This document shows positions 33,898 through 42,933 of a DNA stretch of 64,000 nt, in pieces. The stretch spans positions 1 to 64,000 of the forward strand of contig NZ_JBNHEP010000080.1 in NCBI RefSeq assembly GCF_050015995.1, given 5' to 3'. The notes beneath the pieces are model-generated. The model did not search any database. It was given only the letters and a program-made list of their open reading frames with translations, and was not told the origin of the DNA. Numbering within the stretch: position 1 is the first letter of the stretch; the number at the start of each line of letters is the position of its first letter. A program made the translations under genes and the position numbers. The stretch is from Trichodesmium sp050015995. Lineage in GTDB: Bacteria; Cyanobacteriota; Cyanobacteriia; Cyanobacteriales; Microcoleaceae.

Positions 33898-34095
33898 TTA
33901 ACGGCTAGTACCATCTTTCTCTGGAACAGGTGGTTGTTCATTTTTTTGATCATTTTTTTGTTGTTGAATAATAGTTTTTTCAGCTTTATAGCAACTATTA
34001 TTGAACTTATTATTTGGTATTTCTGCCCCTTGTACCATAGTAATAGTTATTGTTATCAACAATCCAACTGAAAGAGAATCAAGTTTATTATTCAT
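33898..34095 (-). CDS. Small exported hypothetical protein
   Basis: The 65-aa product starts at the ATG at 34095, which follows an AGGAAG ribosome site seven bases away; a longer open frame upstream has no such support. An N-terminal hydrophobic segment (VGLLITITITMVQGA) looks like a signal peptide. The mature part is polar with one Cys and a charged Gln/Lys stretch. No family is recognised. Confidence 0.5.
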   Translation of the reverse strand: MNNKLDSLSVGLLITITITMVQGAEIPNNKFNNSCYKAEKTIIQQQKNDQKNEQPPVPEKDGTSR

Positions 34096-34437
34096 AATTT
34101 TCTTCCTGGTACTTATTGATATATCAGAAAAAATATCATTGTTTATGCAAACTTGATTCTTTAAACCCAGAAAAAAATCGGTATTTTCACTATCGATATA
34201 ATTCAAGAAAACAAATATAGAGATAGCCTTTATCAAGTTACTTAGGTAAAGTTTTTTTTCTTCTTTTCTATTCCCTGTTTACCAAATTATATGAAATACA
34301 AAAAATTGTGCAAATATACGAATAAACCCACCTCCCTATCACCCCATATCCCTACCTACTTCCTAAATTTAAAGAAACATTTTTATGTTGTCTTGGTAGC
34401 TATTTAATTCATCACTTAAACTGCGCAACTATTGAAT
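34096..34437. other. Intergenic region
   Basis: No gene or repeat family is recognised; it is AT-rich. Confidence 0.35.
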
Positions 34438-34690
34438 TTATTCATAATTATTCAAGTTGGCAGTTCGCAATTTATTTTCTAGTTCTTGCAATAATCCTGC
34501 TGAATCTTGAACCATTGTATGTAGACTAAAAATTTTTGCTTGCCGAGTATCTTTGCCAGCTTTTACTAACTGAATATTTCTTTCTAAACTAGCAGCTAAT
34601 TGTTGTAAATGCTGTTGAGAAATACCAGAACTTTACTTTTGCTTGTTCTTAACTTCTAATAATTGTCTTTGCAAATCATCCACAGATCCT
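34438..34690 (-). pseudogene. Coiled-coil gene fragment with internal stop
   Basis: Read on the minus strand, the frame gives SVDDLQRQLLEVKNKQK, a TAA, then SSGISQQHLQQLAASLERNI, continuing through ENKLRTANLNNYE to a TAA at 34438. The helical, Gln- and Leu-rich pattern continues across the stop, so the stop is a mutation. It directly follows the broken substrate-binding gene upstream and may be the end of the next gene or of a fusion. Confidence 0.6.
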
Positions 34691-35532
34691 GATAGGAAGT
34701 TTGAGTATTAGCAGTATTTGCCTGAATTACAGAAGACTCATAAACAGAAGCGATCAATGCCCAAAACGGACGATTTTTCACCATATCCTCAGCTAAGGAA
34801 CTGGTAGAAACGCCGTAGCGAGTGACTTTGCTCTGAATTTTTTGAATTTGGGGTTGATATTGTTGCACGTCCGCAACAGTAAGTTGTTCGGGGCGTTTAT
34901 TGGCAACGGAGGCAAATTGCGCGACCAAAGTCTGCAAACCAGAATTGGAACGAGTGGGAGCAGTATGAACATAATGTATTGGCAGTTGGGGACTACTGGA
35001 GTCTAGGTCTCGGTGAGTTTGAGTGTTGACGAGAGCTTGGTATATATTTGATTGTTTTTGTAACCCAGGTGCGACCTCTTTTGATGTCATGAATATCATC
35101 GGACTATTTGCTAATAAAGGCGCATCGGTAATTTGAGGAATATAATTTTGTCCGGGATAGAGTTGATTAATTTTGTATAAGAGTTGGGAATGATAAATTT
35201 CGCCATCTACGGAAATTAGGGTGGGAAATTCTGGGGAGTCTGGTTGAATAGCTCCACTTCTGAGTTTTTGGGAAAGGGAAACTATTTCTGTCACCACATC
35301 CCCACTACCTTTTGCTTCACATTTCAAGGAAAAAGGTTTGCCATTATCGAGTAATGGTTTTTGTTGACTGAGTTGAGTGGCAGCTTGGTTACAGAATTTT
35401 TCTAAAGCACTGCCGACTAAAAATTTGACTTCAACACCTGAATAATTTGGGGAATTATTGACTTGAGCGCAAGCTCCCAGAAATAGAAGTCCTAAAGTAG
35501 GAATTAGATTTTTTTTGCCAGTTAATTTTCAT
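34656..35532 (-). pseudogene. Broken substrate-binding lipoprotein gene (frameshift in A8 tract)
   Basis: From the ATG at 35532 the frame reads MKINWQKK and then leaves frame at a run of eight A (35509-35516 on this strand as T). One base fewer would join it to LIPTLGLLFLGACAQ, a typical lipoprotein signal with Cys. From there the frame stays open through KCEAKGSGDVV, DGEIYHSQL, YIPQIT and HTAPTRSNSGLQTLVAQF. The latter segments look like the periplasmic binding-protein domain that cyanobacteria often place before a vWA domain. It then ends abruptly at 34656, where the expected C-terminal half is missing. The homopolymer could also be a phase-variation site or a sequencing error, but the lost C-terminus argues for a dead gene. 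Confidence 0.7.
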
Positions 35533-35877
35533 TTTTATTCGGTTGTAATCTAACTTTGTTCTACTTATTAATCAGCCATTTCTCCCTTTTTTATGCAAAA
35601 AAATAGGCATCCCACGGAATGCCTTATGAATAATCAGCTTTGTTCTATATTTATTAATCAGCTATAGTTTCAAAAATTATGCAAACAAGCAGATTCAAGA
35701 TTACAGAACTTTTCAGATTGATGACCTCAAGTCAAAACCAAAACCCAGCAGGGATGTTCCATGGAACATCCCTACAGTGTTCTTTTAACTTTTAACTTGA
35801 TTTACAGCACTTTTGAGGATGGTGAGGTACAGTTGAAGACTATAATCTCTCTTCCGTTCTGCTGAACTTACCCAAAC
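35533..35877. repeat. Intergenic region with degenerate MITE
   Basis: From about 35704 there is a degenerate CAGCGCTTTTC-family element (CAGAACTTTTCAGATTGATG) with a GGGATGTTCCATGGAACATC palindrome as core. The right end near 35805-35815 is poorly conserved. Confidence 0.5.
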
Positions 35878-36050
35878 TTACCCAAACTGATGTTTGAGCT
35901 TTGGAGACAAGCTTCCTGCTTCAATGAAGACCACTGCCCCATGGGCTGTAACTTATCTTCTCCACAGGCTTAAAATCGGTGGGAACTCCACCTAATAATT
36001 TAAGTATGACATAAGCTTTGCCATTTACGACTAAAAATTTGCCAAAAAAG
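35878..36050 (-). pseudogene. IS605-type TnpB C-terminal remnant
   Basis: The minus strand reads GGVPTDFKPVEKISY in one frame and, after a one-base shift near 35930, VVFIEAGSLSPKLKHQFG and a TAA at 35878. A PVE segment followed by EAGS near the very end is what TnpB proteins of cyanobacterial IS200/IS605 elements show. Everything upstream, including the RuvC-like domain, is absent. Confidence 0.55.
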
Positions 36051-36197
36051 TAAGTTTAAGTATATTTAAGTAATATTTCAGCTTCTGTTTTTACCCCTAT
36101 TTATTAAAGTGATAAAACTTTCTACCTCACTAACTCCAAAACTGCTGTAATTCTTACTTTTAACTTTTGACTTTTAACTTTTGACTTGATTTAATCC

Positions 36198-36398
36198 TTA
36201 GTCAATTACCCAATAACCATTTTGTCGCCAATATTGTTCTGTTAAAGCCATTTCTAAGTCATCTTGTTGAATCAAACCTTTAAACATTAGTAATTCTCCA
36301 AGTTTTTGATGACATGAAGCTTGGATATCTATTGCTTGGTCTAATTGAGCTTGAGAAATTAATTGTCTGCGGATGAGAATTTCACCTATTTTCATCAT
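36198..36398 (-). CDS. Stand-alone MshEN-like (GspE N-terminal) domain
   Basis: The 66-aa protein matches the N-terminal domain of type II secretion and type IV pilus ATPases: IGEILIRRQLISQAQLDQAI, then KLGELLMFKGLIQQDDLEMAL. In the family, this repeated LGxxLxxxGxIxxxxLxxAL pattern binds cyclic di-GMP. Here no ATPase follows, so it would be a free-standing adaptor or sensor module. The start is one of two adjacent ATGs after an AGGTG site. The C-terminus ends YWVID. Lone copies are known in cyanobacteria; the partner is not evident from the neighbourhood. Confidence 0.7.
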   Translation of the reverse strand: MMKIGEILIRRQLISQAQLDQAIDIQASCHQKLGELLMFKGLIQQDDLEMALTEQYWRQNGYWVID

Positions 36399-36636
36399 GG
36401 TATTTCACCTGTTTAAAATTGATGTGATTCTGTATCGGCACCCTAATGATTGACTCTATTTACCATTATATATCTAGGTTAATACTTAATAATCAGCTAG
36501 TTTCTGGAGATTTATGCAAAATTTAATATCCCCAGGAATAAAAGTAAGGAACTCAAGTCTCCTACTGTATTCTTCATCAATCAAGTATGGCAAGTTTACA
36601 GATACTGTTCATACCATTTACAAAAATTAACATTAT
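36399..36636. other. Short intergenic region
   Basis: Nothing is recognised. Confidence 0.35.
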
Positions 36637-37260
36637 TTATTTTAGAGATATAGGAATTTCTTCCACATCACCTATTACACGATTCACACAAGAATTATTT
36701 ATTTGATAAATCATATCTATAAAATTAGTCACGGTATTAGCAAATTTTTTAACTTTTTCGATCTTAGAATTAGAGATTAAAGTAACGTTAGTTTTTTCTG
36801 GTAATACCATCTTGAAGCGGTAGGTGGTATCTCCATCATCATCTGTATTACTTTCCAGAATTAATTCTTGGATTTGTGCAAAGGAATAGTGTTTGGTTTT
36901 AGTACCCAATAAAGAAAAGACTTTGTGGGTTAATTGTCGTTCACTTTTGTTAAGTGTTAGTGTTTGTAGATAAAAAACTGCGTATAGAAGTAAAACTCCA
37001 ATTTTAAGAGAGGTAATGCTGATAGCTAAAAGTCTCAAATTTTTCTTTTTCCAACGTAGATCGTACTGAATAAGCAGAGATGGCTGAGTTGAACTATTGA
37101 GAAATGTGTTAATTTTTGCCACCATTTCATTCATTTCTTGATATGAATTACCTTGCCAACTGACAATTTCTTTTCCTGGTTTAGTTACTAGGGTCACAGA
37201 ATAATATACTCCATCACTATTTTTGTGGTAATTAAATTTGGCTTCTGTTAGCCGAGTCAA
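36637..37260 (-). CDS. Hypothetical membrane protein, possibly 5'-truncated
   Basis: At most 207 aa from a TTG at 37260; a TAA lies eight codons upstream and no ATG is available. Residues about 70-100 hold a hydrophobic stretch of one or two helices (LRLLAISITSLKIGVLLLYAVFYLQ). The flanking parts are soluble and resemble a PH-like or band-7-like beta fold only vaguely. The upstream DNA is shared with the region upstream of the CHAT gene at 40398, so the 5' end may have been replaced in a duplication. No family is recognised. Confidence 0.5.
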   Translation of the reverse strand: MTRLTEAKFNYHKNSDGVYYSVTLVTKPGKEIVSWQGNSYQEMNEMVAKINTFLNSSTQPSLLIQYDLRWKKKNLRLLAISITSLKIGVLLLYAVFYLQTLTLNKSERQLTHKVFSLLGTKTKHYSFAQIQELILESNTDDDGDTTYRFKMVLPEKTNVTLISNSKIEKVKKFANTVTNFIDMIYQINNSCVNRVIGDVEEIPISLK

Positions 37261-38205
37261 GGAAATAGAAGAATCTTGGATTAAACCTAAATACTTTGAG
37301 TGATTGACCTGACAATTAACTTGAGTTGGTTCAACCCTTTGACATCAAACGCTAATGACTCTCATCTGCCATAAACTTAATAAACTAAAAAGCAACGAAA
37401 TTCGTACTGAGGGAAAAACAAAAAATAATAAGCACCCAAAACGAGGGTATAATTCATCTTTTAGGATAAGTTATTTTCGAGTATACTTAACTATTTCCAT
37501 ATATTTTTCCTGTGATAAGTACCTAAACAAAATTATTTACCTATTCTAATTTTCTGCAATCTTGATAAGGCAAATAATTCAAGTTTTATAGATGTTTCAA
37601 TAATTAATAATTAACAATAGATATCTCCGAAAAAGATATAGATTTTTTTCGTTTAGTAGGGAAAAGGGAATATATTTTCACGACAAAGATGCGAAAAATG
37701 ATTTTGGATAGTCAATTTTACAACTATAGCTTGTCTTAAATAAAGAGCAAGTTTATTTTCTGGAGAGGTCTAATTAATAATTAATAATTACCTCTTCTTG
37801 AAAACAGATAGGATTGATTAAAAGGGAAATTTTTTTCTTTTCTTGGTTGATTGGATATGGGGCACTTCGGAGCGGCTCTGAAAGAGCGGGAAACTTTGCC
37901 ATCCCATCTACCAGGTCATGCTCCGCTTTCCGACCGCTTTTTCTCCTTTAAAGGAGAGGTTCTAAACCCTTATTTTTCGGTAATTAATTTTGTGTACCTG
38001 CTTATCCCATATATCTAAAGATAGAAAAGGTTCCCAAATGAATATTTACTAATTTATCAGCCAGACAGGAGAGTTTTATGAAAACTTCTAGCAATTAAAT
38101 TTATAAGGTATAGATAATCGTCAGGGAAGTTAGGACATTCTCAAACTCTCAAATATAGGAATTTAACTTCGCGCGTTCTAACTTCTAACTTTTGAGTTTT
38201 GAATT
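37261..38205. repeat. Segmental duplication, copy 1 (partner 40505-41379)
   Basis: From AATCTTGGATTAAACCTAAA to TTGAGTTGG (37270-37330) and from AAACGCTAATGA onward it matches 40518-40820. About 38005-38205 matches about 41110-41379. The duplicated block thus runs from an intergenic start up to the 3' end of a CHAT-PstS-like gene. No complete gene lies in it. Confidence 0.75.
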
Positions 38206-40398
38206 TTAACGAATGGGACTATATCCCGCTTCTTTAATTAACTTTTGCCCTTCATCTGTCAACAATAATTTTCCATAAGCTTCTCCAGCTTTCTCATCAA
38301 AGGAAGCATCTTTTTTTACAATCACAAATAACCGTCTCGTAATGGGATATGTTCCATTTTCAAATGCTTCTAAATTCGGCTCATTACGAAGTTGTTCTGA
38401 ACAATTCTCTGGTGGTACAAACTCACCTTTGTAAGGAACAACAAAACTACCTGCTGATTCATAGCTAATTGCTAAAGGTTTGACACTACACTGAGGAATA
38501 AGTTCTGAAGCTGTAGCAAAATAAATTCCACCTTTATTTGCAGTTACCTCTCGTAAAGCTTGAGTAGTTGTAGGAATAAAAAACACATTTTTGCCAAAAT
38601 TTTTATTGTTTAAAATATTTTCTTGAAAGAAAGGAGTTGTACCACTATCAAGAGGACGAGAATAGGGAATGATTTTAATATTAGCTCCTCCTAATTCACC
38701 CCAATTTTTAATCTTACCAGTATAGATATCCTGAAGTTGTTTTAAAGTTAAATCTGCAACATCAAGTTCGTGATTAACCACAATAGCAATCCCATCAATA
38801 GCAACAGGAACTTGCTTGAGTTGAAAGCCTCTATTTCTTGCTCTCTGCAACTCATCATCTGTCACAGGTCGTGAAGATTCTGAAAAAGAAATTTGACCTT
38901 TGATTAACATTAAAATCCCAGTTCCCGAACCAGGTGGTAAAGTAGGATGTTGTTTATAACTCAACTTAAATTCTGGAAAAATCTCTTGGATTTTTTGATT
39001 AACTTTACTACGAATTGGCGCCCAAGTTGTACTACCTCCATGTAGCCAATTACCGTTAGGAACGTCAGAAATATAAGCAAAACATCTGGTTAGTTTGATT
39101 TGATTTTCTCTTGAAGGTATAAACTGAGTTGATTGTTCTGGGCAAGGTAAAAATGGTAGATTTTCCACTTCTTCTTTTGGTGCTTTAACTCCATTAATTA
39201 GCCACCAAGTTACCCCACCAACTACCAATAAACTTATAACCCCTAATAAAAATAAAGTTTTTTTATTCAGTAACGAAACAGAAGTTTTAGGAGTAGGAAT
39301 TAAATGATCGGTAAGTTCTTGCCAAGTTAAAGGTTTATTTAATGCTGACTCTCGAATACATATTGTCGGTAACCACATTGCCCCTGGATAATTAGCCTCA
39401 AAATATTCCAGACGTTCTCTAGCAGTATGAACGGAAGAAAATAAGGATTTATTATTAGTAAATTCGGCAAAAAAATATTCTAAAAATTTGACGGCTACTT
39501 CATCAGGTATGGGTTCTCGCATCACAATACTACGGGGTAAACTTAACTTAGCTAATTGACTGGCTAATCCTAAACCATCACAGGAATTAAATATGGCTAA
39601 TTGTAATCCTTTATCTATTACATATCTCAGAGAATTCTTAAACTCGTCAATACTTAATTCATCAGAGTTGTTGAGAGAAATCCAACCAATTGTACCATCT
39701 TCTTCACTGCGACTATGACCAGAGAAAATAAAGATGTGGAAACCTGATTCTTCTCTTAATGTATTAGCAAAATTTTCTCGACTGGGCTGCTTTAAACAGA
39801 TAACTTCAGCTCCTTTTTCCTGTAGTTTTTGCACTATTTCTATATCTAGATTTGTATTAATCCCCGCACTTTTTCCAACTACTAAAAGCACTCTAATCTT
39901 GCTACAGCTAGGATAAGGTTTTAATTCACCTTTACCTCTAGCTCTCATAGCAATTTCTGCTTGAGGAAACCGAGATGTTAATAAACTCCATTCTTGCCAA
40001 GGTAGTCGTCGAAGTTTGGGATTTTTTACATCTAAAAATACACGAATTTCTGACTCAGAATTTTGCAGAGAACTAAACACAGAAATTAATTCTTCTCGGA
40101 TAGGTCGCCATCGACGTTCATCAGAATCTAGCCATTGATTAATGTAAGTTTTCACCCGTTCTCTTTCTTCTAAACCAGAGATAGTAATAATTCGTTTTGG
40201 ACTAATTCGAGTAGCGATTTTACGAACTTCACCCAACTGGTTATAAGCTAACTGCCAATTACTTAGGGATAATTCTAATTCTGATGGTAAAGGTGGCAAA
40301 AAACCATCAATAGAATCAAATTTACTATCGTTAACAGTGAGAGTAACATGAAACCCAGGGGCTTCAATTTCAATTAGTTTAATCTTAATAATACTCAT
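38206..40398 (-). CDS. CHAT protease-TM-PstS-like binding domain fusion
   Basis: The 730-aa protein has a CHAT domain (caspase-like peptidase fold) at about residues 165-345 with FSGHS (His228) and FNSCDG (Cys273), so the catalytic dyad is intact. The preceding 160 residues resemble the N-terminal part usual in cyanobacterial CHAT proteins. A single membrane helix lies at about 379-401. The last 320 residues are a phosphate-binding-protein-like domain: GSTTWAPI, GSGTGILML, GIAIVVNHEL, GKIKNWGELGG and a C-terminal AGYSPIR. The layout places a protease inside and a ligand-binding domain outside the membrane, suggesting a one-protein transmembrane signalling device. The start follows AGGA. A relic of a second copy lies at 41380. 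Confidence 0.88.
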   Translation of the reverse strand: MSIIKIKLIEIEAPGFHVTLTVNDSKFDSIDGFLPPLPSELELSLSNWQLAYNQLGEVRKIATRISPKRIITISGLEERERVKTYINQWLDSDERRWRPIREELISVFSSLQNSESEIRVFLDVKNPKLRRLPWQEWSLLTSRFPQAEIAMRARGKGELKPYPSCSKIRVLLVVGKSAGINTNLDIEIVQKLQEKGAEVICLKQPSRENFANTLREESGFHIFIFSGHSRSEEDGTIGWISLNNSDELSIDEFKNSLRYVIDKGLQLAIFNSCDGLGLASQLAKLSLPRSIVMREPIPDEVAVKFLEYFFAEFTNNKSLFSSVHTARERLEYFEANYPGAMWLPTICIRESALNKPLTWQELTDHLIPTPKTSVSLLNKKTLFLLGVISLLVVGGVTWWLINGVKAPKEEVENLPFLPCPEQSTQFIPSRENQIKLTRCFAYISDVPNGNWLHGGSTTWAPIRSKVNQKIQEIFPEFKLSYKQHPTLPPGSGTGILMLIKGQISFSESSRPVTDDELQRARNRGFQLKQVPVAIDGIAIVVNHELDVADLTLKQLQDIYTGKIKNWGELGGANIKIIPYSRPLDSGTTPFFQENILNNKNFGKNVFFIPTTTQALREVTANKGGIYFATASELIPQCSVKPLAISYESAGSFVVPYKGEFVPPENCSEQLRNEPNLEAFENGTYPITRRLFVIVKKDASFDEKAGEAYGKLLLTDEGQKLIKEAGYSPIR

Positions 40399-40588
40399 AC
40401 TAGCATCCTATTTTATTCATTGTATTTTCGGTTTAAGTTACCCCGAAAAAAATTTTAGTTTAAATTATACCATTTCTTAATGAAGCTAAAATTACCTGAT
40501 TTAAGGAAGTAGAAAAATCTTGGATTAAACCTAAATACTCTGAGTTATTAACCTGACAATTAACTTGAGTTGGTTTGAGCCGTTGACA
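40399..40588. repeat. Segmental duplication, copy 2, proximal part
   Basis: The part from about 40505 matches 37261-37344, ending at GTTGACA, where a MITE is inserted. Confidence 0.7.
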
Positions 40589-40756
40589 TATAGCAATCAG
40601 GAATCAGATGTAAGAATTGAATGTTTCTTAAAAGAATATAGTATAGCGGTTATCTTATTCATTTATATACATTTTTCCTTCTTCTGTGTTCCCTGTTCCC
40701 AGTTAAGTGTTCCCTAAAAATATCCAATATCTCACAACTCAAATCATATTGCTATA
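40589..40756. mobile_element. MITE with TATAGCAAT ends inside the duplicated block
   Basis: The ends TATAGCAAT (40589-40597) and ATTGCTATA (40748-40756) are inverted repeats. In copy 1 of the duplication the same position (37345) reads GACATCAAACGC with no insert. The 168 bp therefore arrived after the duplication or were lost from copy 1. Confidence 0.85.
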
Positions 40757-41379
40757 AAACGCTAATGATTCCCATCTGCCGTAAAATTAGTAAATTAAAA
40801 AGCAACAATGCTCCTACCCGGGGAAAAGCGAGTAAAAAGTCAAAACCATAAGATTAGATATTTTGAAAAACCAGTTCTTTTCTAGTTTGCTTAACTATTT
40901 CCATATATTTTTTCTGTGATACTAATTTGATAAGTGTTTGCTACAAATAGCTATGGTACTTCTTAGGAGTCAAAAGTCAGAACGAATAGGTTTGATACAT
41001 TTTTTTGTGTCGTAACTTATCTTTTTCATCAAATAAAAATTTCTGATAAAATATTTTCATAGTCCTTATTATTCGTAACATTCTTTTTTCAAAATGGTAT
41101 GATAGCTTAATTGGACAACCATATATCTACAGATAGAGAGGGTTTCTAAATGAAGATTTACTAATTTATCAGGTAAATAGGAAAAATTTATGCAAAATTC
41201 CAGCAATTAAATTTATCAGGTAATTATACTAAATCCGGTTTATAGAGTACCCTTTTGTGCAGATAAGGAGATGGGGTATAGAGTAGATAGCGAGAGAGTT
41301 AGAGAGTATTTTTAAAAGTGCCTTTTGATAACCAGATTTAGTATTATTCAGCCGTCAGCTTTTTGCTTTCAGGTCAATT
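40757..41379. repeat. Segmental duplication, copy 2, distal part
   Basis: It matches 37347-37500 and about 38005-38205 in blocks, with unrelated stretches between. No gene is seen. Confidence 0.6.
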
Positions 41380-41489
41380 TTAACGAATTGGACTATATCC
41401 TGCTTGTTTAATTAATATTTGCACTTCATCTGTCAACAATAATTTTCCATAAACTTCTCTAGCTTTTTCATCAAATGAACCATCTTTTC
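41380..41489 (-). pseudogene. 3' relic of a second CHAT-PstS-like gene
   Basis: The minus-strand reading FDEKAREVYGKLLLTDEVQ, then AGYSPIR and a TAA at 41380-41382 matches the C-terminus of the intact gene (FDEKAGEAYGKLLLTDEGQ, AGYSPIR). The match ends at about 41489, and unrelated repeat DNA follows. Confidence 0.85.
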
Positions 41490-41787
41490 AAGGGGATAAA
41501 AAAATAAAATTCAGTATCTCAAGCCTCCCTATTCCAGGAAGTACTGCTAGCTGTTAACTGATAACTGAAATAACTTATCGAATAATTAATAATTAATAAT
41601 TATTAATTAAATAATTCACCCTTTAAAGCCTCTCCTTTCCAGGGGAAAAAAAGTGCTAGGATATTTCCTGATATTCAATTACGTTGCGGTTTTAACCAGA
41701 GATAATTATCCATTATCCATTATCAATTAATGAAATACTTATGTTATTCTAATAGATAGTATTACTCTTTAAACTAGAAAAAAATCT
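41490..41787. other. Intergenic region upstream of the glycosyltransferase
   Basis: A stretch around 41505-41570 (CAAGCCTCCCTATTCCA, then TGATAACTGAAAT) recurs just before the YjbQ gene at about 44985-45055. TAATTAATAATT runs follow. Confidence 0.5.
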
Positions 41788-42891
41788 ATGTCTCGACCTA
41801 CCTTATATATCGCAATTACTAATCATGGATTTGGTCATGTTGTCCCCATATCATCAGTTGCTAATCTGGTGCAAAAAATGTGTCCAGATGTTTTATTAAT
41901 TATGGTGACAACTGCTCCCCGTTGGTTATTGGAATCTTATATTTCTGGTGATTTTATTTATCGTCCCCGTGCTTTCGATGTGGGAGTTATTCAATCAGAT
42001 AGTATCACCATGGATAAAGAAACTACCCTAGAAAAATTGAAAGAAATTCGGAGTAAAGAACGGTCAATTATTGCTGCAGAAGTAAATTTTATTAAACAAA
42101 ATCGAGTAGATTTATTGTTAGCAGATATTCCACCAATTGCTGCTAAAATTTCTCAAGCTGCTAATATTCCTGGTTGGATGATGAATAATTTTGGTTGGGA
42201 TTTTATTTATCGTCCTTGGGGTGGTGAATTTGTGGAAATTGCTGATTGGATTAGTGAATGTTTTGGAGAGTGTGACCGTTTATTTCGCCTCCCACTCCAC
42301 GAAACTATGAGTGCTTTTCCTAATATTTTTGATGTTGGTTTAACTGGGGGAACTCCACGTTATCAACCAGAGGAAATTAAAGCAAAATTTGATATTCATG
42401 CCGACAAAGAAAAAACTATTTTACTTACTTTTGGTGGTTTAGGTTTAGACCATATTCCTTATCAAAATCTTTCTCGTTTTCCTGAGTGGCAATTTATTAC
42501 ATTTGATAGTAACACTCCTGAACTTCCCAATCTCATAAATGTCAGAAAAGAATCTGAAAAAATAGATACAAATTTACCACATATTCGCCCTGTAGATTTA
42601 ATGCCGATTTGTGGCAGGATTATTTCTAAACCAGGATATAGTACCTTTGCTGAAGCTTTGCGTTTAGAAGTACCTATTGTGTCATTAGTTAGAGAAGGTT
42701 TTGCCGAATCGAAATTATTATTAGACGGAATTCAAGATTATAGTTATCATCAAATCTTACCTCCAATAGAATTTTTTGATGGTGATTGGGAATTTCTCAA
42801 ACAACCCCTACAAGCACCCCGTAAATCTGAAAAATTAGATAAAAATGGTAGTGAAGCGATCGCTCAAGCTGTTGTAGATTATTTACAATAA
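41788..42891 (+). CDS. GT-B-fold glycosyltransferase-like protein
   Basis: The 367-aa protein begins with the HGFGHVVP loop typical of GT-B enzymes of the MurG/MGT type (residues about 13-20). An N-terminal Rossmann-like half contains VDLLLADIPPIAAKIS. The C-terminal half has ILLTFGGLG near 215 and the donor-site region ISKPGYSTFAEAL at about 290-302 followed by PIVSLVR. No signal peptide or membrane helix is present. It is similar in outline to the N-terminal domain of plant L-arabinokinases, but no kinase part follows. The acceptor is unknown. The MscS gene starts 43 bp downstream in the same direction, so the two may be co-transcribed. Confidence 0.8.
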   Translation: MSRPTLYIAITNHGFGHVVPISSVANLVQKMCPDVLLIMVTTAPRWLLESYISGDFIYRPRAFDVGVIQSDSITMDKETTLEKLKEIRSKERSIIAAEVNFIKQNRVDLLLADIPPIAAKISQAANIPGWMMNNFGWDFIYRPWGGEFVEIADWISECFGECDRLFRLPLHETMSAFPNIFDVGLTGGTPRYQPEEIKAKFDIHADKEKTILLTFGGLGLDHIPYQNLSRFPEWQFITFDSNTPELPNLINVRKESEKIDTNLPHIRPVDLMPICGRIISKPGYSTFAEALRLEVPIVSLVREGFAESKLLLDGIQDYSYHQILPPIEFFDGDWEFLKQPLQAPRKSEKLDKNGSEAIAQAVVDYLQ

Positions 42892-42933
42892 TTATTTTCA
42901 ACTGTCCAATTATTTGATTCAAGGAAAACAATT

